DNA of 38,890 bases from Gemmatimonadota bacterium (GCA_028874765.1 JAPPIE010000165.1:1-38890); one strand, 5' to 3'; counted from the stretch's first letter, positions 8,208 to 16,884 are shown. Notes: generated by a model not told the origin, from the sequence alone. Program-made: numbers and translations.

Positions 8208-8981
8208 ATGAAAAAACTATTCATCTACATCTTCATCACAACCAGCCTCTCAACGCGCGGAATCGCCCTTGCCGAACCCGTCACCGTATATGCCGCAGCC
8301 AGCTTGACGAGCGCACTGCAGGACCTCTCCAAAACCGCAGAAAAACAGGGCATATCGTTGCGAATGTCTTTTGCCGGTTCTTCGATCCTCGCCAAACAGA
8401 TAGCCCTGGGGGCGCCTGCGGATATATATTTCTCAGCTAATGTAAAATGGATGGATTTTTTAGCAACGGAAAAATTGCTCGAACCCAATACCCGAATCAA
8501 CCTGCTGGGCAACGCGCTCGTAATCATCTCCCCTAAAAATGAAAAATTCAATATCGAACCCCACGCAGACTTTGACTTCCCCAACGCATTCGATGGACAA
8601 TTAGCCCTGGGCGACCCCTCTCATGTGCCTGCGGGCATCTACGCTGTAGAAGCCCTGAAAAAATTGGGCTGGTGGCCCCTGCTCAAAAACCGCATCGCCC
8701 CGGCAATGGACGTGCGCGGCGCACTCACACTGGTCGCCCGCGGAGAATGTGCAGCCGGCATTGTCTATGCCACAGACGCGACAATCAGCGCTGGTGTCGA
8801 AATAATAGCCACACTGCCCGATTCCCTATTGAGCACACCCATTGTATATCCAATCGCCATCGTAAAAGGCCGACACACACCAAAAGTCGAAGCCGCCATG
8901 CACTTCTTTCAATCAGACACAGCGGCTGCGATCTTTCAGCGATATGGATTCCGCGTATTGGCTTCAGGAGATAAAAAATAA
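8208..8981 (+). CDS. modA: Molybdate ABC transporter substrate-binding protein
   Basis: A 257-residue periplasmic protein with a signal peptide (residues 1-22, ending near GIALA). The mature part starts PVTVYAAASLTSAL, a typical ModA N-terminus, followed by the oxyanion-binding AGSSILAKQI and PADIYFSAN. The later GDPSHVPAGIYA motif is strongly typical of ModA. It should bind molybdate or tungstate for import. No modB permease or modC ATPase gene is present in this window, so the gene stands alone. No good ribosome-binding site is seen before the ATG, which lies 17 bases from the divergent hydrolase start. Confidence 0.9.
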   Translation: MKKLFIYIFITTSLSTRGIALAEPVTVYAAASLTSALQDLSKTAEKQGISLRMSFAGSSILAKQIALGAPADIYFSANVKWMDFLATEKLLEPNTRINLLGNALVIISPKNEKFNIEPHADFDFPNAFDGQLALGDPSHVPAGIYAVEALKKLGWWPLLKNRIAPAMDVRGALTLVARGECAAGIVYATDATISAGVEIIATLPDSLLSTPIVYPIAIVKGRHTPKVEAAMHFFQSDTAAAIFQRYGFRVLASGDKK

Positions 8982-9039
8982 ATCTTTTTTGGGGTATGAC
9001 CTTGAATATCGAACTACGTGACAATTTTGGAGGCCTGGC

Positions 9040-9306
9040 GTGAACACTGTGAATAATACGGAACCTCGCATCAAAGCCATCGAGATCACCGAGGAATTGA
9101 TCATCGCTGATTTGGTGGATGGTCGGACAATCAGTGTACCGCTCGTTTGGTCCTGGCGACTTGCAGATGCAACGCCTGCTCAGCGTGAAAACTATGAATT
9201 TATCGGCGACGGTCAGGGTGTTCACTGGCCGGATATTGACGAAGACATCAGTGCAGAAGGCATGTTGATGGGCGCACCTGCACGACCCGCCAAACAGCGT
9301 GTGTAA
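9040..9306 (+). CDS. DUF2442 domain protein
   Basis: An 88-residue protein matching the DUF2442 pattern: RTISVPLVWSWRLADATPAQ, then GQGVHWPDIDEDIS, then EGML.G near the end. It starts at a GTG with a TTTTGGAGG site upstream. DUF2442 genes often travel with DUF4160 in toxin-antitoxin-like pairs, but no partner gene was found beside this one. It is followed by a terminator. The last 12 codons, the stop and that terminator are duplicated at 15071-15162. Confidence 0.85.
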   Translation: MNTVNNTEPRIKAIEITEELIIADLVDGRTISVPLVWSWRLADATPAQRENYEFIGDGQGVHWPDIDEDISAEGMLMGAPARPAKQRV

Positions 9307-9333
9307 AGTCCGAGATACTGAGAATTATTTTTA

Positions 9334-9359
9334 GGGGACCGTGATAGGTCGCCTTTTTT
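9334..9359 (+). terminator. Intrinsic terminator after the DUF2442 gene
   Basis: GGGGACC (9334-9340) pairs with GGTCGCC (9347-9353), with one mismatch, around a six-base loop, followed by six T. It is 28 bases after the stop. On the opposite strand no U-rich tail follows, so it acts in the plus direction. Confidence 0.75.
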
Positions 9360-9387
9360 GTAGAGATTTATTCTTTACCAACCGCAA

Positions 9388-10479
9388 TTAAAAATTAAAC
9401 GTGAGCGCAGCGCGAAGCCCTTTTGTAGATGTGGGTGCAACGCTCAGATTGAGGCGTTGAGGCGGCACCTCGACCCATTTATCGGTTTTTATTGTAGCAC
9501 CAATGAGAGTGGAGAGAACACAAATAGGTATAGATATGTATCCTAAAACATATAGTAATGCCAGGCCCTCCGTAGAGTCAGGGTAGTCAAGATCAAGACG
9601 TGCATATACGGCCCAGAAAATCGCAGCTCCAACACCAAGGCCAATAGCCATTCCTTTCCCCGTGTTTCTATGCTGTCCAATATTCACTTCGAAATTGGAG
9701 ATTGAAGACACGGGCACTTGAAAAAATGTGCCTCCTCTTGAGATAACGAGTGTGTCCGGTGTCATTTTGACTAGTCTGCCAACCACCTGACTCTTCCAGA
9801 TTGAAGAGGCCTGGACACGCACTTTGGTATTGTATTTATTTTTCAAGTATCTTTGGACCTGTTTTGCATTTTTCCATGCATCGATGCTCTGCGCGTGTTG
9901 CGAAATAACGAGGGTATCAATGTCCTTATAGGCTATTGTTTTCCAAATGCTCAATGCGCGCTCCTCGTGCACTCTAATCTCAATATGCACAGAGTCATGC
10001 CCGGTAATTATTCCAGTTACAGTCTCTTCCACACCTTCCGATGTGTAGATAACATGGGCATACCAACCTTTCCTAATCTTTGAAAGATCAATCTGCCCAC
10101 CTGACATGATCGTGATGGCCTTCAACTCTTCCTCTTTTTTTCTCTCTCCAATAAACCGATTCACCTCATTCATCTGCTTTAGTGTGGTTGATTCTTCACT
10201 CATAATCACGGACAGCACTTTGGCGTATGCAATGGTTTTCTTGGTCCAGTGTCCACTGCGAATTGTGAACGAAGTTTCATCAACCGCATCAATCCACCCC
10301 CTCTCCGTTTTTTCCTGGCCGTTGCGGTCGCGATAGGTGACTTGCACATAGGCATCTCGGACCAATGTATTGGCATTGCCCTCCGCGCCTTGCAGATATG
10401 TGGCTGCGTGGGCGAGCGGGGGAGTTATCGCGTTGAGTAGAAGAGCTACAGTTACAAAGATAACGGTTATTTTTTTCAT
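9388..10479 (-). CDS. Envelope protein with three SH3/Sm-like modules (family A, copy 1)
   Basis: A 363-residue exported protein of unknown function, with a signal peptide at 1-25. It contains three short beta-rich modules, at about 41-93, 130-192 and 217-266. Each has the pattern YVxVxY, then GxI, then a hydrophobic strand and a final IxxL-type strand, resembling an SH3 or Sm-like barrel. Module 2 begins GGQIDLSKIRKGWY. Two hydrophobic segments follow at about 275-293 and 306-330, then the tail KWVEVPPQRLNL...GLRAALTFNF ending in Phe. Similar third modules and tails occur in uncharacterised proteins of Gemmatimonadota-like bacteria, from memory. It is the last gene of a likely five-gene minus-strand operon. 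Confidence 0.75.
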   Translation of the reverse strand: MKKITVIFVTVALLLNAITPPLAHAATYLQGAEGNANTLVRDAYVQVTYRDRNGQEKTERGWIDAVDETSFTIRSGHWTKKTIAYAKVLSVIMSEESTTLKQMNEVNRFIGERKKEEELKAITIMSGGQIDLSKIRKGWYAHVIYTSEGVEETVTGIITGHDSVHIEIRVHEERALSIWKTIAYKDIDTLVISQHAQSIDAWKNAKQVQRYLKNKYNTKVRVQASSIWKSQVVGRLVKMTPDTLVISRGGTFFQVPVSSISNFEVNIGQHRNTGKGMAIGLGVGAAIFWAVYARLDLDYPDSTEGLALLYVLGYISIPICVLSTLIGATIKTDKWVEVPPQRLNLSVAPTSTKGLRAALTFNF

Positions 10480-10515
10480 AAATTTATCCTGCTCTCCGAA
10501 TCAGCGAACCGCACT

Positions 10516-11520
10516 CTAAAAATTGAAAGCAACGCTGAGGATATGCACTCGGGGATCCTCAATGCGATAATTGAAGGACCTGCGCGCGTAATCCACCTTC
10601 ACACCTCGACCACCTGTGGTCTTAAACTGCAAGCCACCTCCCCATGTGATGGGATTTGCAGAACTCCAGGACCCTCTGGATCTTCGTCCTCCTCGCAGTG
10701 AGACACCCAGAGAGTAGCCCTCTGCCTGGTACAAATACGTATATTCCATGCCCATATTCAATTCAACAGCCTCGTCAAAATTGATCTCAGTATTCACATC
10801 CAAGACCAGATCCAGCGTATGTGGCAAGGGCCTCATCCCCGTCAGCGAAACCACATCAATGAGCACCCCCATGCGGATGATCTCTGGAAGCTCCAATACC
10901 TCTGGCTTGCCTAACCCACCTGCACTCAAGTTATGCACACTCAACGCCATCACCAGATTCTGAAGCCCCATGGAATATGCGCCTACATCAAAAACAAAAA
11001 AATTGTGAACATATTTCGGGGTTGTGTCTGGATATTCACGAAAAATACCGTCTTCAAGATATAGCTCACCTGCGTTGGAATAGTCGTGATGCACAAACTC
11101 GACAGTGGCTCCCGCTGCAATTCGACGGGTAATATTGAACGCATAAGCCCCAGAAATGGCATATTCGTTCTCATTCTCATTATTGTTATCGAGATTCACA
11201 GCAGAAAGCCCGAATGTCCCTTTGCCCGACACATTTGCTGCAAAGCCAGCTACGTAGTTCCTGGAACCACTAATCCAATCCACGTACGTGAGATACGCTT
11301 CCCGACCTTCCATAAAAGCCAGTCCTGAGGGATTATAAAAAATAGCTTGTCCGCTTCCGATCAATCCCACACCCGCCTCACTCAAAGCAGCGGTGCGACC
11401 ACTGTTAGGACGAAATAAAACGTCGTACCCCGTTGACCTGATAACCGTCTGTGCGCCCCCCTCGCCTGCCATGAGCCATATACACAGTGTGCATAGCCCA
11501 ATTAGAGTATATCGTCTCAT
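10516..11520 (-). CDS. PorV/PorQ-like outer-membrane beta-barrel protein (family B, copy 1)
   Basis: A 334-residue predicted outer-membrane barrel. The signal peptide starts MRRYTLIGLCTLCIW. The hallmark GLIGSGQAIFYNPSGLAFM resembles the N-terminal motif of PorV/PorQ and related FadL-like barrels. Alternating beta strands continue to the terminal HILSVAFNF, a typical Bam signal. The ATG at 11520 is chosen over one 12 codons upstream because the two paralogues start at the same MRR. PorV takes part in type IX secretion in Bacteroidota, but no other T9SS gene is visible, so no such role is claimed. It follows a family C gene by 49 bases. Confidence 0.82.
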   Translation of the reverse strand: MRRYTLIGLCTLCIWLMAGEGGAQTVIRSTGYDVLFRPNSGRTAALSEAGVGLIGSGQAIFYNPSGLAFMEGREAYLTYVDWISGSRNYVAGFAANVSGKGTFGLSAVNLDNNNENENEYAISGAYAFNITRRIAAGATVEFVHHDYSNAGELYLEDGIFREYPDTTPKYVHNFFVFDVGAYSMGLQNLVMALSVHNLSAGGLGKPEVLELPEIIRMGVLIDVVSLTGMRPLPHTLDLVLDVNTEINFDEAVELNMGMEYTYLYQAEGYSLGVSLRGGRRSRGSWSSANPITWGGGLQFKTTGGRGVKVDYARRSFNYRIEDPRVHILSVAFNF

Positions 11521-11569
11521 GATTACATATTCTCTGATTGAAGTAACAGTATTCATCCTGCGACAATCC

Positions 11570-12790
11570 CTAAAACTCTAAAAGCGGTCCAATAGCCACC
11601 GACATGCCCGAAATAAAAGGATCTGGAAAATACCCCACCAAAAAATCTTTTCGCACACTGGCTTGCAAACTGACGCGCGAATGGACAGGCATCAGAAAAG
11701 CAACTCCCGCAGACCAGCATAAAAAATTTCTGGGAGATTCCACCGGCTCCCTCCCGTAATTAAAAAAGGAAGTCCTGTACGCTATTCCGCCTGCAAGATC
11801 CGCCAGCATGACACCTCGCGTATTTTTGTAAACGACTCGTTGGTAGGCCAGCAACACCGAAACCAATCGATAGGTGACACCATCTCTATGCCGAATGGAT
11901 TCGCTCCTGGGAGCGAGAGGGAATCGCTCTGCGAGTTCGGCCTGGGTATATCTTCCGAATATCTGAATTTTCCGATAGGCACCTCTCAGGGCAAGTCGCC
12001 AACGTCTCGCGTCACCAAATAAAAGAGACACTGACACAGGTAGTCCTTTTTTACCTATCGATCCACCAAAGTAGAGATCCAGAAATTCTGTTCTAACGCC
12101 CGTAAAATAGCCAGTTTCAAACAACAGCCTTATCCCAAGCCCGTTCTTTGTTCGCACAGAAAGCGAATCCATTGGCTGTCTGAGTTTGTCTATCCCGCGG
12201 TCAGCGTCTAAAATTGTTATCTTTTGAACGCGGGCCAAAGCGATCTGTTCTTCCAAAAACCGTTCGCCAACAATCAAATACTCCGCATCAACAGCTCTGA
12301 CATATCCTTTTACTTTCTTTACACCTTCCCACTCTCCTGATACTGGATCGCCCTTCCCATAGATAACCTCGACAAAATCACCGACTTCAACCCTGCTGCT
12401 ATCAATCTCACCGACTTCTAAAACAATCTCCTTCTGCAATGTCCGTGATCCGAAAGGCGAGTCAATCCCTTTGGCGCTATCCATCTCGCGATCAGTGTCT
12501 GGAATCGTCAGCTTTTGAATGCGCTCTAATAGAATCTCCTTCTTCCAAAACCGCTCGCCAATAGTCAAAGTTTCCAAATCAATAGCTTTGATATATCCTT
12601 TTACTGTATCCAGTTTCTCCCACTCTCCTGACACCGGGTCCCGCTCTCCCTTCCCGTAAATGACCTCGACATAGGCACCGGGTTTAACCGTACTGCTATC
12701 AACCTCACCAGCTTCAAAGACCACCCCTGCCAGCGAGGTCTCTGACATGCACACGCCCAAAACCAAAACGATTGTAGCTATTCGTGCCAT
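11570..12790 (-). CDS. Envelope protein: two SH3/Sm-like modules plus C-terminal beta-barrel (family C, copy 1)
   Basis: A 406-residue exported protein. The signal peptide is about residues 1-21. Module 1 (about 28-96) and module 2 (about 125-193) are duplicates, each with EVGEIDSS or EAGEVDSS, then YVEVIYGKG, then PVSGEWE, then KGY, then a closing strand. The rest (about 217-406) consists of amphipathic strands ending GPLLEF and looks like a small outer-membrane barrel. AAGGAGGAC precedes the ATG. It sits between two PorV/PorQ-like genes. No function is known. Confidence 0.75.
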   Translation of the reverse strand: MARIATIVLVLGVCMSETSLAGVVFEAGEVDSSTVKPGAYVEVIYGKGERDPVSGEWEKLDTVKGYIKAIDLETLTIGERFWKKEILLERIQKLTIPDTDREMDSAKGIDSPFGSRTLQKEIVLEVGEIDSSRVEVGDFVEVIYGKGDPVSGEWEGVKKVKGYVRAVDAEYLIVGERFLEEQIALARVQKITILDADRGIDKLRQPMDSLSVRTKNGLGIRLLFETGYFTGVRTEFLDLYFGGSIGKKGLPVSVSLLFGDARRWRLALRGAYRKIQIFGRYTQAELAERFPLAPRSESIRHRDGVTYRLVSVLLAYQRVVYKNTRGVMLADLAGGIAYRTSFFNYGREPVESPRNFLCWSAGVAFLMPVHSRVSLQASVRKDFLVGYFPDPFISGMSVAIGPLLEF

Positions 12791-12822
12791 GAGTCCTCCT
12801 TTCCGAATCAGTGATCCACACT

Positions 12823-13788
12823 CTAAAAATCAAAAGCAACACTGAGAATATGCACCCGTTCATAAAAAAGAGATTCAAAGGACTTGCTTGTGTAATCCAC
12901 CTTCAAACCTATACCCTGGGTCTTAAACAACACGCCAATACCCAGAGTGTTGGGATCTATGATGCTCCCGGGTCTTTTTTTTCGTCCTGCTCGCAACGAA
13001 AATCCCAACATATCGCCTATAGCGGTCTGGTACGTATAGGTATATTCAAATCCTATATCTGTGTAGAAACCATCCTCAGAATCATTTGGATTATTCACAT
13101 CTACGACCAGATCCAGAGTATGAGACAAGAGATCGAAATTCATCAGCGCAATCAAATCGAGAAGCACACCCAGCCGCACATTCTTCGGAAGTCCCCACCG
13201 CTCTGGCTCACCTAACCCGCTCGTGCTCAAGTTCTCAACGCCCATCGCGATCACCGTATTCCGAAATCCCGTAGCAAAATACGTGCCCAAATCAAAGGCA
13301 AAGACATTTTGCGTACGCTCTGGAAAGCTCTGATGAATCAACTTGAGGGTGGTCCCCAATGCAATCCGGTCAGTGATCAGGCCCCCATAAGCCCCAGAAA
13401 TAGCATACTCGCTGATTTCTAGCGTGGTATTCTCGGACTCGATAGGACCGGTATCGTGATTCTCAACAGAAAGTCCCAATGTCCCTATACGCGGCACATT
13501 TGCTGAAATGCCAGCCACATAATACTTGATACTACTAATCCAATCTACATACGTAAAATACGCTTCCCGACCTTCCATAAAAGCCAGTCCCGCTGGATTG
13601 TACAAAATAGCCTGTCCACTCCCGATCAATCCCACACCAGCCTCACCCAGAGCTACCGTGCGGGCATTTTTGGGATACTGCAAAAAAGTGAACCCCGTCC
13701 CCGTTACCCCATCGGATTCCTGGGCAAATCCCTCGCCTGCTATCACCCAAATCAGTGTGCATAACCCAATTAGCGTATATCGTCTCAT
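12823..13788 (-). CDS. PorV/PorQ-like outer-membrane beta-barrel protein (family B, copy 2)
   Basis: A 321-residue paralogue of the barrel at 10516-11520, with the same signal peptide start (MRRYTLIGLCTLIWV) and the motif GLIGSGQAILYNPAGLAFM. Later strands include GDMLGFSLRAGR and the terminal HILSVAFDF. The ATG at 13788 is preferred to a TTG two codons upstream. A GGGAAGGGTAAGG stretch acts as ribosome-binding site. It follows a family C gene by 54 bases and precedes another by 32, repeating the C-B order. Confidence 0.82.
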   Translation of the reverse strand: MRRYTLIGLCTLIWVIAGEGFAQESDGVTGTGFTFLQYPKNARTVALGEAGVGLIGSGQAILYNPAGLAFMEGREAYFTYVDWISSIKYYVAGISANVPRIGTLGLSVENHDTGPIESENTTLEISEYAISGAYGGLITDRIALGTTLKLIHQSFPERTQNVFAFDLGTYFATGFRNTVIAMGVENLSTSGLGEPERWGLPKNVRLGVLLDLIALMNFDLLSHTLDLVVDVNNPNDSEDGFYTDIGFEYTYTYQTAIGDMLGFSLRAGRKKRPGSIIDPNTLGIGVLFKTQGIGLKVDYTSKSFESLFYERVHILSVAFDF

Positions 13789-13842
13789 GGTCAAACCTTA
13801 CCCTTCCCAATTGAACTGGTGGTATTTATCCTGCAACAATCC

Positions 13843-15027
13843 TTAAAACTCTAAAATCGGTCCAATAGCCAATGATATTCCCGACTTAAAAGGCGTGATG
13901 GATGCGTTCGGCTTTGGCTTGTATAAATTCGCTCGCACCGCAGCCTGCACGCCAATACTCCGATGGAAAGGCAGTATGAACGCAAGCCCAGAAGAAATGT
14001 GCGTACTGGACGCGGGAAAACAAACCCCGTCGCAGTACCTGAAGTCGTCATTTGTGAGCGACTTACCCATCGCAATCTCCGCCACTACCATACCTGCCGT
14101 GCTTCTTAGAATCACAAATTGATAGTTCAGCAGCAGCGATGACATCCAGAGGCGAGAGTGTTTGGGAAAGGGACCTCTTGCATCTGCTTCTACGACCTGG
14201 CGGACATATTTTATTCCCAACCGTCCACGCCTCTCACCCGTAAGAAAACGACCAAAATAACAGGATACAGACCACGGCTGTCTCGTTTGTGTGTCGAAGC
14301 CCGCAGCATACGCCCCTCCTCCGGGGTTAGATATCCAGGAAACATCATAGGGATAGACGCCCCCATTCCAGCCAATTTCAATATTCAATCCCACACCGCG
14401 CCTGCTCTTTATTCTTGAATCTCTTCTCCCTTCAATATCCCGTTGGTGTTTTGCAACAGCGAGTGTATCGATGTCACTGTATGCTATTTTCCAGTTCTTC
14501 CAAAAACTTTCCCGACTCTGGATTACAATACGATCTGAGTCCTTGCCGACAATCTTTCCAATGGCAGTTCCTCTATCCCCGTCTGATGTATAAACGACCT
14601 GCGCATACCATCCCGTCGCGATCTTTGACGTGTCAATCTCCCCGCGTGCCATAATCGCAACAGCCTTCTGATCAAAACGTTGTATCGCAGTCTGCGCTGT
14701 CTCTAACACTGACTTTTTTATTTCGCGAGCAACTTCTAAAATCGTCAGCTTTTGAACGCGCTCCAATGCGATCTCCTTCTTCCAAAACTGTTCCCCTATA
14801 ATCAACCGCTCTGCATAAACAGCTTGAATATATCCCCTTGCCGTATCCAGTCTCTCCCACTCTCCTGACACTGGATCTCGTTCTCCTCTCCCATAGACAA
14901 TCTCGACATAGGAACCGGGCTTAACCGCGCTGCTGTCAATCTCACCGGCTTCAAAGGCTACCCCTGCCAGTAGTGTCTCTGGCATACATACGCTTAACAT
15001 CCAAACGATTGCTATCATTCGTACCAT
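13843..15027 (-). CDS. Mosaic envelope protein: family C module, family A module, family C beta-barrel
   Basis: A 394-residue exported protein with a signal peptide at 1-21. Residues 27-97 are a family C module (YVEIVYGRGERDPVSGEWE). Residues 126-193 are a family A module (ARGEIDTSKIATGWYAQVVY, then KIAYSDIDTLAVAKHQRDI). From about 205 it returns to the family C barrel, ending SGISLAIGPILEF. This suggests replacement of the second family C module by one from family A. The ATG at 15027 is supported by AGGCGGA; upstream in-frame codons fall in a duplicated DUF2442 scrap and are rejected. Confidence 0.75.
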   Translation of the reverse strand: MVRMIAIVWMLSVCMPETLLAGVAFEAGEIDSSAVKPGSYVEIVYGRGERDPVSGEWERLDTARGYIQAVYAERLIIGEQFWKKEIALERVQKLTILEVAREIKKSVLETAQTAIQRFDQKAVAIMARGEIDTSKIATGWYAQVVYTSDGDRGTAIGKIVGKDSDRIVIQSRESFWKNWKIAYSDIDTLAVAKHQRDIEGRRDSRIKSRRGVGLNIEIGWNGGVYPYDVSWISNPGGGAYAAGFDTQTRQPWSVSCYFGRFLTGERRGRLGIKYVRQVVEADARGPFPKHSRLWMSSLLLNYQFVILRSTAGMVVAEIAMGKSLTNDDFRYCDGVCFPASSTHISSGLAFILPFHRSIGVQAAVRANLYKPKPNASITPFKSGISLAIGPILEF

Positions 15028-15070
15028 AATTTCCGCCTGTTGAAATAAGTGAACGCAGCCGTTAGTTCGA

Positions 15071-15109
15071 GTGGGCGTACCCGCACGACCCGCCAAACAG
15101 CGTGTGTAA
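15071..15109 (+). pseudogene. Remnant of a second DUF2442 gene (last 12 codons and stop)
   Basis: Read in the plus frame this gives VGVPARPAKQRV and a stop, against MGAPARPAKQRV at the end of the intact gene at 9040-9306. Similarity continues past the stop through the terminator and ends near 15178. Upstream of 15071 the similarity stops abruptly, so the body of the gene is lost. Confidence 0.75.
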
Positions 15110-15138
15110 AGTGCGAGATACTAAGGCACTATTTTCAG

Positions 15139-15162
15139 GCGACCCTCAGAGTCGCTTTTTTT
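15139..15162 (+). terminator. Duplicated intrinsic terminator
   Basis: GCGAC (15139-15143) pairs with GTCGC (15151-15155) around a seven-base loop, followed by seven T. It corresponds in place to the terminator at 9334-9359, with stem changes that keep the pairing. It now follows only a gene remnant. Confidence 0.65.
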
Positions 15163-15214
15163 GTGGATTTATTCTTAAACCATTCCATCTATTTGAGCAG
15201 ATTTTGGGAGCCAT

Positions 15215-16105
15215 TTAAAACCGCAACGTAGCCACCGCCGACAAATTGCCCTCGCGATCAGGCGCGATCCCGACAGAGAAACTCCGAGACCCAAACGAAT
15301 CTCGTGATCTTTCGGACATCATAACGGCTCCAGCGAGCGGCAACCCAAGAATGGAAGCGATCATCCCTTCTACGATATACTCACTTGATGATGACGCTGC
15401 GAGCGCGCTAATCACGCCACTTGCCGCTGCTCCCATTAGACTACCCATTAGTGTCTTACCGAAACTATCATAAGGATCCGCAATACTTACCCCAATAGGG
15501 ACGCCGACTGTATAGCCAATTCCGCCTACAAACAGCGCGCTATACAGTGTACCAAAGCTACATCCAGTATCATCATAACCACAATCTTCTGCCCTTATAA
15601 AAACGATGGCCCCTCCTAAAAATCCCAGGAGGCCACCACTCAGAGTACCAAAAGACAACTTTTTGGCGACACGATTATTAGATGAAGATTGTTCTATGAA
15701 GGAATCTTCGACGCGCTGAAGTTGGCGCAGGTGATCGTACACTAACAACACCTCAATCCTCGCCCTCAGAATGCGTTTGCGTAAGCCTCCGCGATAAATC
15801 GTCAACTCGGTCTCATCCATCGCGCGGACAAATCCCTCTGCTGTATCGGTCTTGCCATCCTCCTTGCGATAGGTCACACGCACATAGCGATCTTTGGCAA
15901 CAATCACCTTGCGTGCCTCTTCACCCTCATAGCTTTCCACATCGCCAGTCCAGACTAATGACGCATTGCCACTCTGACCGTCCCAAGAAAACGGCTGAGC
16001 AGAATTGAAAAATGACCGCGAATGGGGGGCAAAGCTGGGCACCTGGCCCTGCACAGTTGAAAAACTCGCCATAAATAAACCGAGCGTCATACACAATATC
16101 CTCAT
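15215..16105 (-). CDS. Envelope protein: one SH3/Sm-like module plus glycine-rich membrane domain (family D)
   Basis: A 296-residue exported protein with a signal peptide near 1-20. After a variable linker, a single module spans about 72-124 (DRYVRVTYR, then GFVRAMDETELTIY, then ARIEVLLVY). The C-terminal part (about 148-296) is rich in Gly and hydrophobic residues, with GGIGYTVGVPIGVSIADPYD and an ending AVATLRF. Cys175 and Cys182 form a DC-x6-C pair also found in the chimeric gene at 19545. AGGAGGG precedes the ATG at 16105, so the 11 open codons upstream are excluded. Function is unknown. Confidence 0.75.
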   Translation of the reverse strand: MRILCMTLGLFMASFSTVQGQVPSFAPHSRSFFNSAQPFSWDGQSGNASLVWTGDVESYEGEEARKVIVAKDRYVRVTYRKEDGKTDTAEGFVRAMDETELTIYRGGLRKRILRARIEVLLVYDHLRQLQRVEDSFIEQSSSNNRVAKKLSFGTLSGGLLGFLGGAIVFIRAEDCGYDDTGCSFGTLYSALFVGGIGYTVGVPIGVSIADPYDSFGKTLMGSLMGAAASGVISALAASSSSEYIVEGMIASILGLPLAGAVMMSERSRDSFGSRSFSVGIAPDREGNLSAVATLRF

Positions 16106-16210
16106 AAAAGTACCCTCCTCAATCTTGATTCGTAACACCAGTTACGAGTAGATCCATTTTCAGACCATTCACAAGCGAGCACTGTATCTTGCAAGCTACT
16201 TTCGGCACAG

Positions 16211-16628
16211 TCAATTTGATGATACGACTTTGCCAAAGGCATTGGCAAAAATCAGAAAATCTCCAAATCCGATCCTGCCATCCCCGTCCAGATCAAACTG
16301 CGCGTCATACCCCTCATCGTCCTCACCGAACCCGAACTGCTCGCAAAGAAGGTCTGAATCTGGCGAATGGTCACTTTCATCGAATCCACCACCTCCTGGC
16401 GAAAGGGACGGTCATTCGGCAAAAAGTAGATCATTCGAACAGTGAGGGGTTCGCCTGCGTTTAAATTAAACGTTTGTTTTGGCGCAGCATATAAACTATC
16501 GCGCGCACGCTGGTCAAGCGGCAGACAGAAATGCACATCTGTGGATGGCGGCGAAGCATATCCAACAGACGATAGACAGAGCAAAGCAAACACGCGCTCA
16601 GGCTGAGTGTATTGCAATATATTCTCAT
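16211..16628 (-). pseudogene. Frameshifted remnant: exported metalloprotease-like N-terminus joined to a dockerin half
   Basis: One frame gives a signal-like region, then LTVRMIYFLPNDRP, then VDSMKVTIRQIQTFFA, which recalls the start of large secreted metalloprotease-like proteins of this type of bacterium (from memory). After TTTGC the sense moves to another frame, giving EQFGFGEDDEGY, then FDLDGDGRIGFGDFLIF and a stop at 16211. That second piece matches the second dockerin loop of the 278-1486 protein. A further frame change lies near the ATG at 16628, which has an AAGGTGA site. The interior of the original gene appears deleted. The exact ends are uncertain. Confidence 0.6.
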
Positions 16629-16637
16629 GAATTCACC

Positions 16638-16787
16638 TTATCTGTATTTAACTTGCACATAGGCATCTCGAATCAGCATATTGGCATTGACCTGTGTGCC
16701 CTGTAGATATGTGGCTGCGTGTACGAGCGTTGGCATCATCGCATTGAGCAGGACTGCCAAAACCGTAACCATAGTGACTATTTTCAT
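16638..16787 (-). pseudogene. Truncated family A paralogue (signal peptide and first strand only)
   Basis: The 49 residues from the ATG at 16787 read MKIVTMVTVLAVLLNAMMP, then AATYLQGTQVNAN, then IRDAYVQVKYR and a stop. This matches the first 50 residues of the gene at 9388-10479. The stop falls where the intact copies continue (YRDRNGQ). The next coding remnant starts 10 bases downstream, so this is probably a deletion junction. Confidence 0.75.
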
Positions 16788-16884
16788 CGGCCTCTCCTTT
16801 ATGTGCAGGTCAGGTATAGAAACGAACCGTTGCCCGAGCTTGTCAAAGGGCGTTTCCAAGAGCAGATAAGCCTATGATTTTGAC

